A stretch of 34,378 nucleotides of DNA from Candidatus Methylomirabilota bacterium (GTDB lineage Bacteria; Methylomirabilota; Methylomirabilia; Methylomirabilales; 2-02-FULL-66-22): positions 1-34,378 of the forward strand of contig JACPAT010000127.1 of NCBI GenBank assembly GCA_016180655.1, written 5' to 3'. Positions 8,351 through 16,990 of this stretch are shown here, in pieces (the stretch's first letter is position 1; each line of letters starts with the position of its first letter). A program made the translations under genes and the position numbers. Under the pieces are notes generated by a model. It saw nothing but the letters and a program-made list of their open reading frames with translations, ran no database searches and was not told where the DNA came from.

Positions 8351-9730
8351 ATGAGCCACGAAGAGATCCTGGTCGTTGACGACGAGAAGAACATCCGGGG
8401 CTCCCTGGAGGGGATCCTCAAGGACGAGGGGTACCGCGTCCGCGGGATCGCCACGGGAGAGGAGCTGCTGAAGCAGGTCGGGCAGGCGGTCCCCGATCTG
8501 GTGATCCTGGACGTCTGGCTTCCGGGGATGGACGGGCTCCAGACCCTGGAGGAGGTGAAACGGCTCCACCCCGAGCTGCCGGTCATCATGATCTCCGGCC
8601 ACAGCACAGTGGAGGCGGCGGTCAAGGCGACCAAGCTGGGGGCCTACGATTTCATCGAGAAGCCGCTCAGCCTGGAGAAGACGGTCCTGGCCGTGCGCAA
8701 CGCCCTGGACCGGCAGCGCCTGGAGCTGGAGAACCGGGCGCTCCGCCAGACACTGGAACAGCGCTACGAAATCGTCGGGGAGAGCCCGACCATCCAGGCC
8801 CTACGCGCCCAGATTCAGTCGGCGGCGCCCAGCCACGGTCGGGTCTTGATCCGGGGGGAAAGCGGCACCGGAAAGGAGCTGATCGCCCGGGCCATCCATC
8901 GGCAAAGCCTGCGCCGGGACAAGCCCTTCGTCGAGGTCAACTGCGCCGCCATTCCGGACGAGCTGATCGAGAGCGAGCTATTCGGGCACGAGAAGGGCGC
9001 CTTCACCGGGGCGACCACCAAGCGGCGCGGGAAGTTCGAACTGGCGGACGGGGGCACCATCTTCCTGGACGAGGTCGGGGACATGAGCCTGAAGACCCAG
9101 GCCAAGGTTCTCCGCGTCTTGCAGGAGCAGACCTTCGAGCGGGTCGGGGGCACCGAGACCCTCAGCGTGGACGTCCGGGTGATCGCCGCCTCCAACAAGG
9201 CCCTGGAAGAAGAGATCCAGAAAGGCACCTTCCGCGAAGACTTGTTCTACCGGCTGAACGTCATCCCCTTCGAGGTTCCGCCCCTGCGGGAGCGGAGGGA
9301 GGACCTTCCCCTGCTGGCGGCTCATTTTCTCCGGCTCTTCTCCGAGGAATACGGGAAGCGGGAGAAGAGTCTGAGCCCGGGGGCCATGGACCTGCTGTTG
9401 CAGCATCCGTGGCCGGGCAACGTGCGGGAACTCCGCAACGTGATGGAGCGCATGGTGATCATGGTGCCGGGGGACACCATTCAGGACTCGGATCTGGGGC
9501 CCTCGCTCCGCGCCCGCCCGGCGGCGGAGGTCGAGGCGCCGGCCGACCGGGTGATGGAGTGGGATGGGACGCTCCGGGAGGCCCGGGAACGCTTCGAGCG
9601 ACAATACATCCTACGCCGCCTCGGAGAAGCCAACTGGAACATCACCCGCACGGCCGAGCGGCTGGGGATCGAGCGGAGCAACCTGCACCGCAAGCTGAAG
9701 GCGTACGAAATCGAATTGCCGAAACGATAG
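8351..9730 (+). CDS. Sigma-54-dependent NtrC-family response regulator (NtrX-like)
   Basis: Receiver 'ILVVDDEKNIRGSL...DLVILDVWLPGMDGL', AAA+ 'GESGTGKELIARAIH', 'ELFGHEKGAFTGA' (GAFTGA motif), C-terminal HTH. Confidence 0.96.
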   Translation: MSHEEILVVDDEKNIRGSLEGILKDEGYRVRGIATGEELLKQVGQAVPDLVILDVWLPGMDGLQTLEEVKRLHPELPVIMISGHSTVEAAVKATKLGAYDFIEKPLSLEKTVLAVRNALDRQRLELENRALRQTLEQRYEIVGESPTIQALRAQIQSAAPSHGRVLIRGESGTGKELIARAIHRQSLRRDKPFVEVNCAAIPDELIESELFGHEKGAFTGATTKRRGKFELADGGTIFLDEVGDMSLKTQAKVLRVLQEQTFERVGGTETLSVDVRVIAASNKALEEEIQKGTFREDLFYRLNVIPFEVPPLRERREDLPLLAAHFLRLFSEEYGKREKSLSPGAMDLLLQHPWPGNVRELRNVMERMVIMVPGDTIQDSDLGPSLRARPAAEVEAPADRVMEWDGTLREARERFERQYILRRLGEANWNITRTAERLGIERSNLHRKLKAYEIELPKR

Positions 9731-9735
9731 GGATG

Positions 9736-9812
9736 AGAGCCAAGAGCCGAGCGCCGAGAACGGAGGGCCGAGCGCCAAGCGCCGAGCGCCGAGAACGGAG
9801 AGCCAAGAGCCG
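9736..9812. repeat. 11 consecutive 7-bp units, consensus AGCGCCG
   Basis: AGAGCCA AGAGCCG AGCGCCG AGAACGG AGGGCCG AGCGCCA AGCGCCG AGCGCCG AGAACGG AGAGCCA AGAGCCG. Confidence 0.9.
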
Positions 9813-9852
9813 GGATGACGACTCGGATTTTCGACGGCCGGGAACTGAGCGC

Positions 9853-10524
9853 GTGACCAACGATCGCGGGGTGATCTTCGATTTCGACGGTGTGCTGATT
9901 GACAGCGAGCCGCTTCATCTCCGGGCCTTCCAGGAAATTCTGCCGGCGTTCGGTCGGAAGCTGACGGAGCAGGAGTATTACGCGCAATACATCGTCTACT
10001 CGGACCGGGAGGTGCTGGAGCGGCTGCTGCCGGCGGGGGAGACGCTGGAGGCGGCCCTGGTGGCCAAGGAGCGCCGCTACCGGGAGCTGGTGGAGGCCGG
10101 CGTCCCCGTCTTCCAGGACGGCCTGACGCTGCTTTCCCAAACCGATGGGTGGCGAGTGGGGCTCGCCACCGGATCCCTGCGGCCCGAGGTCGAGCGGATC
10201 CTCCGATCCCTCGGCATCCGCGAGCGCTTCGGCACGATCGTGACGCGGGAGGATTGCCGGAAGGGCAAGCCCGATCCGGAGCCCTTTCTCCTGGCGGCCC
10301 GCGCGCTGGGGCTCGCGCCTCACCGGTGTGTCGCGATCGAGGATACCCCCGGAGGCGTCCAGGCGGCCAAGGCCGCCGGCATGGCCTGTGTGGCCGTGAC
10401 CCATTCCTGTCGGCGGGACAGCCTGGTCGGGGCGGATCTGGTGGTGGATGATCTCGCCGCCGTGCCGCTGGCCGCGGTCCTGGGCGACGGAGGGCCCCGT
10501 GACCCAGTCCACGATGCTGGATGA
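9853..10524 (+). CDS. HAD family phosphatase (beta-phosphoglucomutase-like; GTG start)
   Basis: 'GVIFDFDGVLIDSEPLHLRAFQ...VGLATGSLRPEVERIL...KGKPDPEPFLLAA...CVAIEDTPGGVQAAKAAGM'. Confidence 0.92.
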   Translation: MTNDRGVIFDFDGVLIDSEPLHLRAFQEILPAFGRKLTEQEYYAQYIVYSDREVLERLLPAGETLEAALVAKERRYRELVEAGVPVFQDGLTLLSQTDGWRVGLATGSLRPEVERILRSLGIRERFGTIVTREDCRKGKPDPEPFLLAARALGLAPHRCVAIEDTPGGVQAAKAAGMACVAVTHSCRRDSLVGADLVVDDLAAVPLAAVLGDGGPRDPVHDAG

Positions 10525-11041
10525 GGCGATCCGCCATCGCCTGCGGGCTGTCCTGGGTCCCCTGCGGGTGGTGTACGGGGCTATGGTCGGTTCGATCCTG
10601 GTTTACTGGATCGTGGTGCAGGTGATCCGGAAGGTCGGCCAGATCCCGCGAGGGCGCGACGCCTTCGCCGCCGTGGACTGGCTCCGCTATCCCCTGTACG
10701 CCCTCGGGGTCGTCGCCTGCGTGGTCGTCCTGGTGCTGCGCCGGCGCCTGTTCGACCCCGAGGGGGTGATCCGGCGGGCGCGGGGCCAGAACCTGCCAGA
10801 GCTCCTCTCCACGCTCTCCTCGAACCAGGTGCTGGTCTTCGCCGTGGGCGAGGTTCCGGTCATTCTGGGCCTGGCGCTCTACTTCGTGGGGGGATACCTG
10901 CTGGACTTCTACATCCTGGCCGGACTGTCGGCGGTGGCCTTTGCCCTCGCCTTCCCGTCGGCGGTGGAGTGGGAGCAAGTCCTCATCCGGGTCCGGACCT
11001 TCCGGCCGGAGCTGTTCACGCACCCCGGCTCCTCTGGATAG
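10514..11041 (+). CDS. Small integral membrane protein of unknown function
   Basis: Multiple hydrophobic segments; overlaps the HAD gene end. Confidence 0.7.
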   Translation: MLDEAIRHRLRAVLGPLRVVYGAMVGSILVYWIVVQVIRKVGQIPRGRDAFAAVDWLRYPLYALGVVACVVVLVLRRRLFDPEGVIRRARGQNLPELLSTLSSNQVLVFAVGEVPVILGLALYFVGGYLLDFYILAGLSAVAFALAFPSAVEWEQVLIRVRTFRPELFTHPGSSG

Positions 11042-11050
11042 CGTCCTCGC

Positions 11051-12481
11051 ATGGCCAGCGGAACCGACGCGCCCATGCCGGTGGGTCTCGAGGCCAGCGG
11101 GCGCAAGCTCCGGGTAGCCCTGACCTCGGTGATCGCGGCTGTCGGCCTCACCGCCACCAAGGGCATCGTGGGCTGGCAGACGGGGAGCCTGGGCATCCTG
11201 TCCGAGGCGGCGCACTCCGGCCTGGATCTCGTGGCGGCCCTCATCACCTTCTTCGCCGTCCGGATGGCTGACCGACCGGCCGACCAGGACCATCATTACG
11301 GCCACGAAAAGGTCGAGAACCTCTCTGCCCTCGTCGAGACCGCCCTCCTGCTTCTGACCTGCCTCTGGATCATCTACGAGGCGCTGGAGCGCCTGTTCTG
11401 GAAGCACGTGGAGATCGAGCCGAGCTGGATCGCCTTCGCCGTGATGATCGGGTCCATCCTGGTGGACGCCTCCCGCTCCCGGGCCCTGGCCAAGGTCGCG
11501 GCTACCTCCGGCAGCCAGGCCCTGGAGGCGGATGCCCTCCACTTTCAGACCGACGTCTGGGGGTCGCTCACGGTGCTGGTCGGCCTGGCAGTGGTCTGGG
11601 CGGGACGGCAATGGGGTGTCGCCTGGTTGTTCCTGGCGGACGCGCTGGCGGCCATCCTGGTCGCGGCCATCGTGTTGGTAGTGGGCGGTCGGCTGGGCAA
11701 GCGCGCCGTGGACGCCCTGCTGGACCGTGCCCCCCTCGACCTCATGGAGCGGCTCCGGGCCGCCGTCAAGAGTGTGCCGGACATCCAGGGACCCGTGGAG
11801 CTACGAGCGCGCAGGGCCGGCTCTCGCCTCTTCGTGGATGCGGCCGTCTCCATCGGCCGCGGTGCTTCCTTCGAAGGCGCACACGCGGTCGTGGATCAGG
11901 TGGAGGAGCGCATCCGGGCCGTCGCTCCGGATGCCAGCATCGTCATCCACGCGGAGCCCTGGCGGACCGCGAATGAAAGCCTGGGGGAAGCCATCCGGCT
12001 CATCGTGTCCCGCCACGCCGCCGGCGCGCACGACATCTTCATTCATGAGACCGGGGGGAGGCCCGGCGTGGATCTGCACCTGGAGGTGCCCGGGGATATG
12101 ACCCTGGCGGAAGCCCACGCCCTCACGGAGATGATCGAGGCGGACCTGCGCAGGGAGATCCCGGGCGTGGGGCCGGTCCACATCCACGTGGATCCCCTGC
12201 GGTCGCCGAGCGAGGGCAGCATCCGGGCGGACGGTGAAGCCGGCAGCGTGGCCGCTCGCCTGCGGCGCCTGGCCCTCTCCATTCCCGGGATCCACGACTG
12301 CAGCCACATCTCGGTCCGGCAGGTGGGGGGACGAACCTGGATCGCCTGCCAGTGCGCCATGGACGGCAGCCTCTCGGTGGCGGAGGCCCACGAGCTGGGT
12401 CTGGAGCTTGAGCGACAGGCGCGGAGGAAAATCCCCGGCCTGGACCGGGTCAGCGTCCACGCCGAGCCCGCCCAACCCTGA
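11051..12481 (+). CDS. Cation diffusion facilitator (CDF) transporter with extended C-terminus
   Basis: 'GSLGILSEAAHSGLDLVAALITFFAVRMADRPADQDHHYGHEKVENLSALVE' and 'LEADALHFQTDVWGS'; several dimerization-domain-like repeats after it. Confidence 0.93.
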   Translation: MASGTDAPMPVGLEASGRKLRVALTSVIAAVGLTATKGIVGWQTGSLGILSEAAHSGLDLVAALITFFAVRMADRPADQDHHYGHEKVENLSALVETALLLLTCLWIIYEALERLFWKHVEIEPSWIAFAVMIGSILVDASRSRALAKVAATSGSQALEADALHFQTDVWGSLTVLVGLAVVWAGRQWGVAWLFLADALAAILVAAIVLVVGGRLGKRAVDALLDRAPLDLMERLRAAVKSVPDIQGPVELRARRAGSRLFVDAAVSIGRGASFEGAHAVVDQVEERIRAVAPDASIVIHAEPWRTANESLGEAIRLIVSRHAAGAHDIFIHETGGRPGVDLHLEVPGDMTLAEAHALTEMIEADLRREIPGVGPVHIHVDPLRSPSEGSIRADGEAGSVAARLRRLALSIPGIHDCSHISVRQVGGRTWIACQCAMDGSLSVAEAHELGLELERQARRKIPGLDRVSVHAEPAQP

Positions 12482-12486
12482 AGCAC

Positions 12487-12566
12487 ACCACAGATTTCGC
12501 AGATTACACAGATTATTCCGAAGTATTCCCCCCGTGAAATCTGCGAAATCTGCGTAATCTGTGGTT
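12487..12566. repeat. Inverted-repeat element with arms made of 9-bp CGCAGATTN units
   Basis: ACCACAGATTTCGCAGATTACACAGATTA ... AAATCTGCGAAATCTGCGTAATCTGTGGTT. Confidence 0.85.
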
Positions 12567-12639
12567 GAATGCGGGGTCTTTCCTCGGACTCCTGGAAGTA
12601 TTCCTGAAATCTGTGGTTTGCTGCCTGATCGAATTGGCC

Positions 12640-13127
12640 ATGGACCAGCCACCGCCCACGACAGACGATACGGGTCGCGAGCCTCCTGGCTTCCGCGTCC
12701 GCGAGGCGACGCCCCAGGACAACGTAGCCTTGCTCGCGCTGGATCGGGAGTGCGTGGTGGCCGCCGCCACGCCGGTGGCCTTCGACCGGTCCCCGGACTT
12801 TTTCGCGCGCTCCCGGCCGTATTCTCGCTGGCGGGCATACGTGGCCATGGAAGGGAATGTGGCGTCGCTATGCCTCTGGGATTTCGCGGAGTGGCAGGTG
12901 GGGCCGAGGCGGTGCGGCTGGCCGCGGCGCTTCTTCGGCGAGAATCGGGACCAGGGGCAGCCCGCGTCCTGGCGGTGCCGCACGACCTCGCGGATGCCGC
13001 GTACGCGGGGTTGGATGAGTTTCGGCCCATCCGGCTCGGCTTCAAGATGTTCGGCCTGGAATTGGGCGGGGCGCGTGGCCCCTCCCTCGGCAGCCGACCG
13101 GTGTTTGTGGACCCTGCCGATCTGTGA
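12640..13127 (+). pseudogene. Frame-disrupted GNAT-like acetyltransferase remnant
   Basis: One frame gives 'FRVREATPQDNVALLALDRECVVAAATPVAFDRSPDFFARSRPYSRWRAYVAMEGN'; the plausible continuation '...AYAGLDEFRPIRLGFKMFGLELGGARGPSLGSRPVFVDPADL*' is in another frame. Confidence 0.5.
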
Positions 13128-13141
13128 ACCTCAGGGGTTCT

Positions 13142-13181
13142 TGAACAGCCGAACTACCGAACAGCCGAACCCTCGAACGCT
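13142..13181. repeat. Five 8-bp units (YGAACNNN)
   Basis: TGAACAGC CGAACTAC CGAACAGC CGAACCCT CGAACGCT. Confidence 0.75.
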
Positions 13182-13197
13182 TTTTGCCGTGTGAGTC

Positions 13198-14016
13198 ATG
13201 CCTGAACTCCCCGAAGTCGAGGTGATCCGTCGGGATCTGGTGCCCCATGTTGAGGGGCGCCGGATCCGGAGTGCCAAGATCACCGAATCACGCCTGACCC
13301 GCCGCCGCGGTTCGCCGCGCGAGGTCGAAGCGGCTCTGGTCGGTCAGCGGGTGAAGGCCCTGCGTCGCCGCGGGAAGTTCTTCGTGTTCGATCTCGGCCG
13401 GGACAGTCTGGTCGTTCGGCTGGGAATGACGGGACAACTGCTGTGGTGGGGAAGCGAAGACAGGTTTCGTCCGGATCAGCACACCCACGCCCAATTGGTC
13501 ATTGCCGGGGGTGGGATCCTGTCGTATCGCGATATCCGAAAGTTCGGCGAGATGTTCATCCTGCCCACGGAAAGCGTGGAGCAGATGCTCAGGCTCGGGG
13601 TCGAGCCGCTGGGCCCCGCATTCACCGCGGAGGCGCTGCGGAGGATCTGCCGCGGTTCCACGCGGATCAAGTCCCTCCTGCTGGACCAGACGAAGATCGC
13701 TGGCATCGGGAATATCTATGCGGACGAGGCTCTTTTCCGGGCAGGCATCCGGCCCACGAGACGGGCAAATTCCCTTCGCCTGGAGGAGATCCGATCCCTG
13801 CAGCGGGCCATCCGTGCGATCCTTCAGGCTGGGATCCGGCATCGGGGCAGTTCCATTGCGAACTACCGGGACCCCTGCGGACAGCCCGGCCGCTTCGTGG
13901 CCCTTCACCGGGTGTACCACCGCCAGGGGAAGCCCTGCCTGTCCTGTGGGACGCCGGTCCGCAGGATCGTCCTGGGCCAGCGCGGCACCCACTTTTGCCC
14001 GACCTGCCAGCGGTGA
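13198..14016 (+). CDS. mutM: Formamidopyrimidine-DNA glycosylase
   Basis: 'MPELPEVEVIRRDL', 'GIGNIYADEALFRAGI', C-terminal zinc finger 'CLSCGTPVRRIVLGQRGTHFCPTCQR'. Confidence 0.97.
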   Translation: MPELPEVEVIRRDLVPHVEGRRIRSAKITESRLTRRRGSPREVEAALVGQRVKALRRRGKFFVFDLGRDSLVVRLGMTGQLLWWGSEDRFRPDQHTHAQLVIAGGGILSYRDIRKFGEMFILPTESVEQMLRLGVEPLGPAFTAEALRRICRGSTRIKSLLLDQTKIAGIGNIYADEALFRAGIRPTRRANSLRLEEIRSLQRAIRAILQAGIRHRGSSIANYRDPCGQPGRFVALHRVYHRQGKPCLSCGTPVRRIVLGQRGTHFCPTCQR

Positions 14017-14060
14017 GAACCGAAACCGCCGCAGAAACCGAGGTAGGAACTACAATCAAT

Positions 14061-14160
14061 TTATCCGCAGATTACGCAGATTGCGCAGACCCCCTCCGCC
14101 TCCCTCCCCCTCAGAGGGGGAGGGCCAGGGTGGGGGTGGCATCTGTGAAATCTGTGGTTT
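14061..14160. repeat. Composite repeat: ATCCGCAGATTACGCAGATTGCGCAGA arm, internal hairpin CCCTCCCCC-TCAGA-GGGGGAGGG, ATCTGTGAAATCTGTGG arm
   Basis: 14061-14089 is identical to 33319-33347; the internal 9-bp hairpin is at 14102-14124. Confidence 0.85.
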
Positions 14161-14174
14161 CTCCCAAGGGTGAG

Positions 14175-15257
14175 ATGATCGGGTCGAGGTCTGAATTGGA
14201 GATCCTCCCGGAATGGGTGCACGCTGCGGAGATGGTCCTGGGGCAGCCCGGGGTTGTCGTCCTGCTGGGCGGGTCAGATTCGGGCAAGACGACCCTGGGT
14301 CGCATCCTCACCGAGATCTGGACGACCGCCGGGCGAACCGTGGGTCTGGTTGACGGCGATATCGGCCAATCCTCCATCGGCCCACCCACCGCCATCGGGC
14401 TCGCGTTCATCTCCCCCAAGAATCCCCTTCCGCCTCACCCCTCACCCCTCACGATGTATTTCGTGGGTTCGACTTCGCCACCCGGTCACTTCCTTCCCCT
14501 CATCCTCGGGACCCAGTCCCTGGTCCAGACCGCGATTGCCCAAGGGGCGGAGATCGTGCTGGTGGATACGACGGGGCTGATCCAGGGGGCGCCCGCGGCC
14601 TCGCTCAAGTGGCACAAGCTTCAGGCGCTCCGGCCGCAGCACGTCCTCGCCCTCCAGCGCGAAGACGAGCTGGAGCCCATTCTGCGCCTGGTTGAGGGTC
14701 AGTCGGGCCTGGAGATCCACCGCGTGCCCGTCTCGTCCCGAGTCGTCCACCGAACCCAGGCAGCCCGCCGGGCCTTCCGGGAGGGGCGATTCCGGGAGTA
14801 CTTTGCCTCGGCCGTCCGACATGACTTGGAGTGGAAGGACCTTCGGTTCTCGCGACTGTGGCTCAACACCGGCCGCCGCCTTGATCGGGACGAGTTGAAG
14901 GTTGTTGGCGTGTCGTTGCAGACTATGCCGTTGTATGCGGAAGCAGGGGAGGAGGAGGGACTGGTCTTTGTCCGAGGTTCCTTCAGCCGAGCGGCCCTGT
15001 ATCAGGTTCGGAATGCTCTCCAGGTTTCGGACGTCCTGGTCATTGACGTGGAGGAACTGCGCGGGACTCTCTTGGGATTGCACGACGGGGACGGGGGGTT
15101 CCTGGCGTTGGGGATCCTCCAGGATTTCGACCCGGAGGGGGGGACGCTCCGGGTGCTGAGCCCACTCCAGGATCCCAGCCGGATCAGGGGCGTGGCTTTC
15201 GGATCCCTCCGCCTGGAGGCGAGCGGCAAAGAACTGGGTGACGCCCCCTGGCGTTGA
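14175..15257 (+). CDS. Clp1-like P-loop polynucleotide 5'-kinase family protein
   Basis: Walker A 'LLGGSDSGKTTLGRIL', 'VGLVDGDIGQSSIGPPTAIGLAF', 'YFVGSTSPPGHFLPLI', 'IVLVDTTGLIQG', as in Clp1/Grc3-type kinases. Confidence 0.82.
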   Translation: MIGSRSELEILPEWVHAAEMVLGQPGVVVLLGGSDSGKTTLGRILTEIWTTAGRTVGLVDGDIGQSSIGPPTAIGLAFISPKNPLPPHPSPLTMYFVGSTSPPGHFLPLILGTQSLVQTAIAQGAEIVLVDTTGLIQGAPAASLKWHKLQALRPQHVLALQREDELEPILRLVEGQSGLEIHRVPVSSRVVHRTQAARRAFREGRFREYFASAVRHDLEWKDLRFSRLWLNTGRRLDRDELKVVGVSLQTMPLYAEAGEEEGLVFVRGSFSRAALYQVRNALQVSDVLVIDVEELRGTLLGLHDGDGGFLALGILQDFDPEGGTLRVLSPLQDPSRIRGVAFGSLRLEASGKELGDAPWR

Positions 15258-15268
15258 TTGGAAACGTG

Positions 15269-15679
15269 TCAGGTGCGGAGTTGTTGCTTGACCCAAAGAG
15301 CGAATCGCTCGTAGTGGGTCCGCATACGGGCGATATCATTGGATGTGAAAGCATCCCCGGTGTAAGACACCCGGTTCTTCTCGTGGATGATTGCCTCGAA
15401 GTGGCGCAGGGCAGGGCCGAGACCCGCGGCGGTGGGCAACAGCTCGCGGACAAGATCAACTGCCTCCTGATGATGCTCTCCAGTGCTCTTCACGCCACCC
15501 GCCCGCACCGTGAGCGCGTCCGTGAGAGCAATGGCCGCATGTACCAGCAGGATGCCTGCGGCCCGGTACTTCCTCTCCCCCAAGATGGTGCACGCGCTGG
15601 CGTAGTTCTCCTCGGCGGCGGCGAGAAACCCGGTCCAATCCGAACGGTCAACGCGCTTGCGGGTTCCCCTACGCACCAC
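15269..15679 (-). CDS. HEPN-domain protein (putative toxin of a HEPN/MNT pair)
   Basis: All-helical ORF with 'WTGFLAAAEENYASACTILGERKYRAAGILLVHAAIALTDAL'; overlaps the nucleotidyltransferase gene. Confidence 0.7.
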   Translation of the reverse strand: MVRRGTRKRVDRSDWTGFLAAAEENYASACTILGERKYRAAGILLVHAAIALTDALTVRAGGVKSTGEHHQEAVDLVRELLPTAAGLGPALRHFEAIIHEKNRVSYTGDAFTSNDIARMRTHYERFALWVKQQLRT

Positions 15680-16304
15680 GGCCGACTTCCTTCAGGGGGC
15701 GGCCTGCAAGGGGGATCCCATCACGGATGGCTGCCATGAACAGAGGGTGCTTCTCTCGGAGGTGCCGGCGGACCTGGGCCTCGGTGAAAGTGATGGGATT
15801 GAGGCGTATCCCCCAAGCGCGCGACAACTCGGACGCCAGATCGGAGAGAGCACGGGCCATTTGGCGACGCTCTCGGGCCTGCCCCAACACCACCAGCAGA
15901 TCGAGGTCGCTGGCCGGATTCTCGATCCCCCGTGCAACGCTCCCGAAGAGCGTGGCGCTCAGGCAGTGTGGCGCCACTGCCACTTCGACGGTCTGGAGGA
16001 CGGCGCGGAACACGGCCCGCTCGCCGTCCAAAAGCGGCCGGAGTAGACGGGTCAGAAGCGCGTGCTCAAGGTTGAGGGTGTAGAGGAAGGTCCGTCCTCG
16101 GCCCGCCCGCCGCACCAACCCCAATCCTTCGAGGCGGGCCAGCGCGGTGTTGGCGGCCTGATGGCTGAGCCCGGCCAGGCGGGCCAGTTCGCGCCCGCTG
16201 GCACCCTGGGGGGCCTCGAATAGGGCGCGCAGCAGGGCCAGATGGCTCGGGGCGGCGAACACCGCATCCAGGGGGCGGCGCAAGGTGCCGGTCAGGGGTC
16301 GCAT
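15669..16304 (-). CDS. HTH-fused minimal nucleotidyltransferase (MNT antitoxin-like); ORF track starts at 16331
   Basis: N-terminal wHTH 'GRELARLAGLSHQAANTALARLEGLGLVRRAGRGRTFLY'; NTase motif 'LFGSVARGIENPASDLDLLV'. Confidence 0.85.
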   Translation of the reverse strand: MRPLTGTLRRPLDAVFAAPSHLALLRALFEAPQGASGRELARLAGLSHQAANTALARLEGLGLVRRAGRGRTFLYTLNLEHALLTRLLRPLLDGERAVFRAVLQTVEVAVAPHCLSATLFGSVARGIENPASDLDLLVVLGQARERRQMARALSDLASELSRAWGIRLNPITFTEAQVRRHLREKHPLFMAAIRDGIPLAGRPLKEVGRGA

Positions 16305-16310
16305 GTGGCT

Positions 16311-16339
16311 ACTATACATGCCAACTGGCAAGAATACAA
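16311..16339 (-). promoter_or_regulatory. Promoter with internal palindromic operator for the HTH-MNT/HEPN operon
   Basis: Minus strand TTGTAT-17 nt-TATAGT; palindrome TGCCA-AC-TGGCA (16319-16330) in the spacer. Confidence 0.5.
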
Positions 16340-16412
16340 GACAGCCCGGATGGAGTCAAAACCAGCGGAAGTTGGAAACCGGTCTAGGGCGCCTCAGCGG
16401 GCCGGTGACCCC

Positions 16413-16434
16413 GGTGGGGCCGCGGGGATTTGAA
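16413..16434 (-). other. tRNA 3'-end-like fragment (TTCAAAT-CCCCG-CGGCCCC-ACC)
   Basis: 7-nt T-loop, 5-nt T-stem strand, 7-nt acceptor strand, ACC on the minus strand; no matching 5' half adjacent. Confidence 0.4.
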
Positions 16435-16446
16435 TCTCTTGATAGT

Positions 16447-16480
16447 TGGTAAGGGACGTTGCGTGGTAAGGGACGTTGCG
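16447..16480. repeat. Perfect 17-bp tandem duplication TGGTAAGGGACGTTGCG x2
   Basis: Direct reading. Confidence 0.95.
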
Positions 16481-16573
16481 GCTTTGGTGGCTTTACGGAA
16501 CCTTCGGGAACTGCGGATACATGTCGGGCACTGTTCTCGGCCAGGTCATATACCAGGATGACCGTATCCCTGG

Positions 16574-16990
16574 CTAGCGTTGCTGCTGTCGGGTCCAGCG
16601 ATCCAGGAACGAGGCCGGATCCATGACCGGTATTCCGTGGCGGACCCGGGCGGGGTAGTGACGGGTGTTGCCCGTGATGAGGGCATCGGCATGGGCGGCC
16701 ACGGCCACCTCAAGGAAAGGTGCGTCGTCGGGATCAGGTAGAGGGGATCTCAGTGGGAGGGCGACCACCGGCACACCCTCAGCCTCAGTCTGGTCGAGGA
16801 AGGCCCGAATCTGCTCGGAGGAGAAGGGGAATTTGGGCCGCCTCAGCACTTCGCGGTATTCCGCAAGAATGCGTTCGTCGTACGCGACACGGAGCACTCC
16901 TGTGGCCACCAGTCGGAGGATCGTCGCTGGCTTGCTATGAGGTCGGAGAAGGCCCGATACCACGACATTGGTGTCGAGGACGATTATCAC
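16574..16990 (-). CDS. PIN-domain toxin, type II TA
   Basis: 'MIIVLDTNVVVSGLLRPHSKPATIL...LPDPDDAPFLEVAVAAHADALITGNTRHYP'. Confidence 0.92.
   Translation of the reverse strand: MIIVLDTNVVVSGLLRPHSKPATILRLVATGVLRVAYDERILAEYREVLRRPKFPFSSEQIRAFLDQTEAEGVPVVALPLRSPLPDPDDAPFLEVAVAAHADALITGNTRHYPARVRHGIPVMDPASFLDRWTRQQQR

Noticed and set aside
6022-8634. 870-aa minus-strand ORF antisense to the NtrY-like kinase
   Set aside because: Codon-bias shadow ORF in GC-rich DNA; no recognizable domain.
9736-9812. CRISPR array
   Set aside because: Units are 7 bp with no spacers; no cas genes in the window.
9611-11611. 666-aa minus-strand ORF
   Set aside because: Antisense to HAD, membrane protein and CDF genes; composition typical of a shadow ORF.
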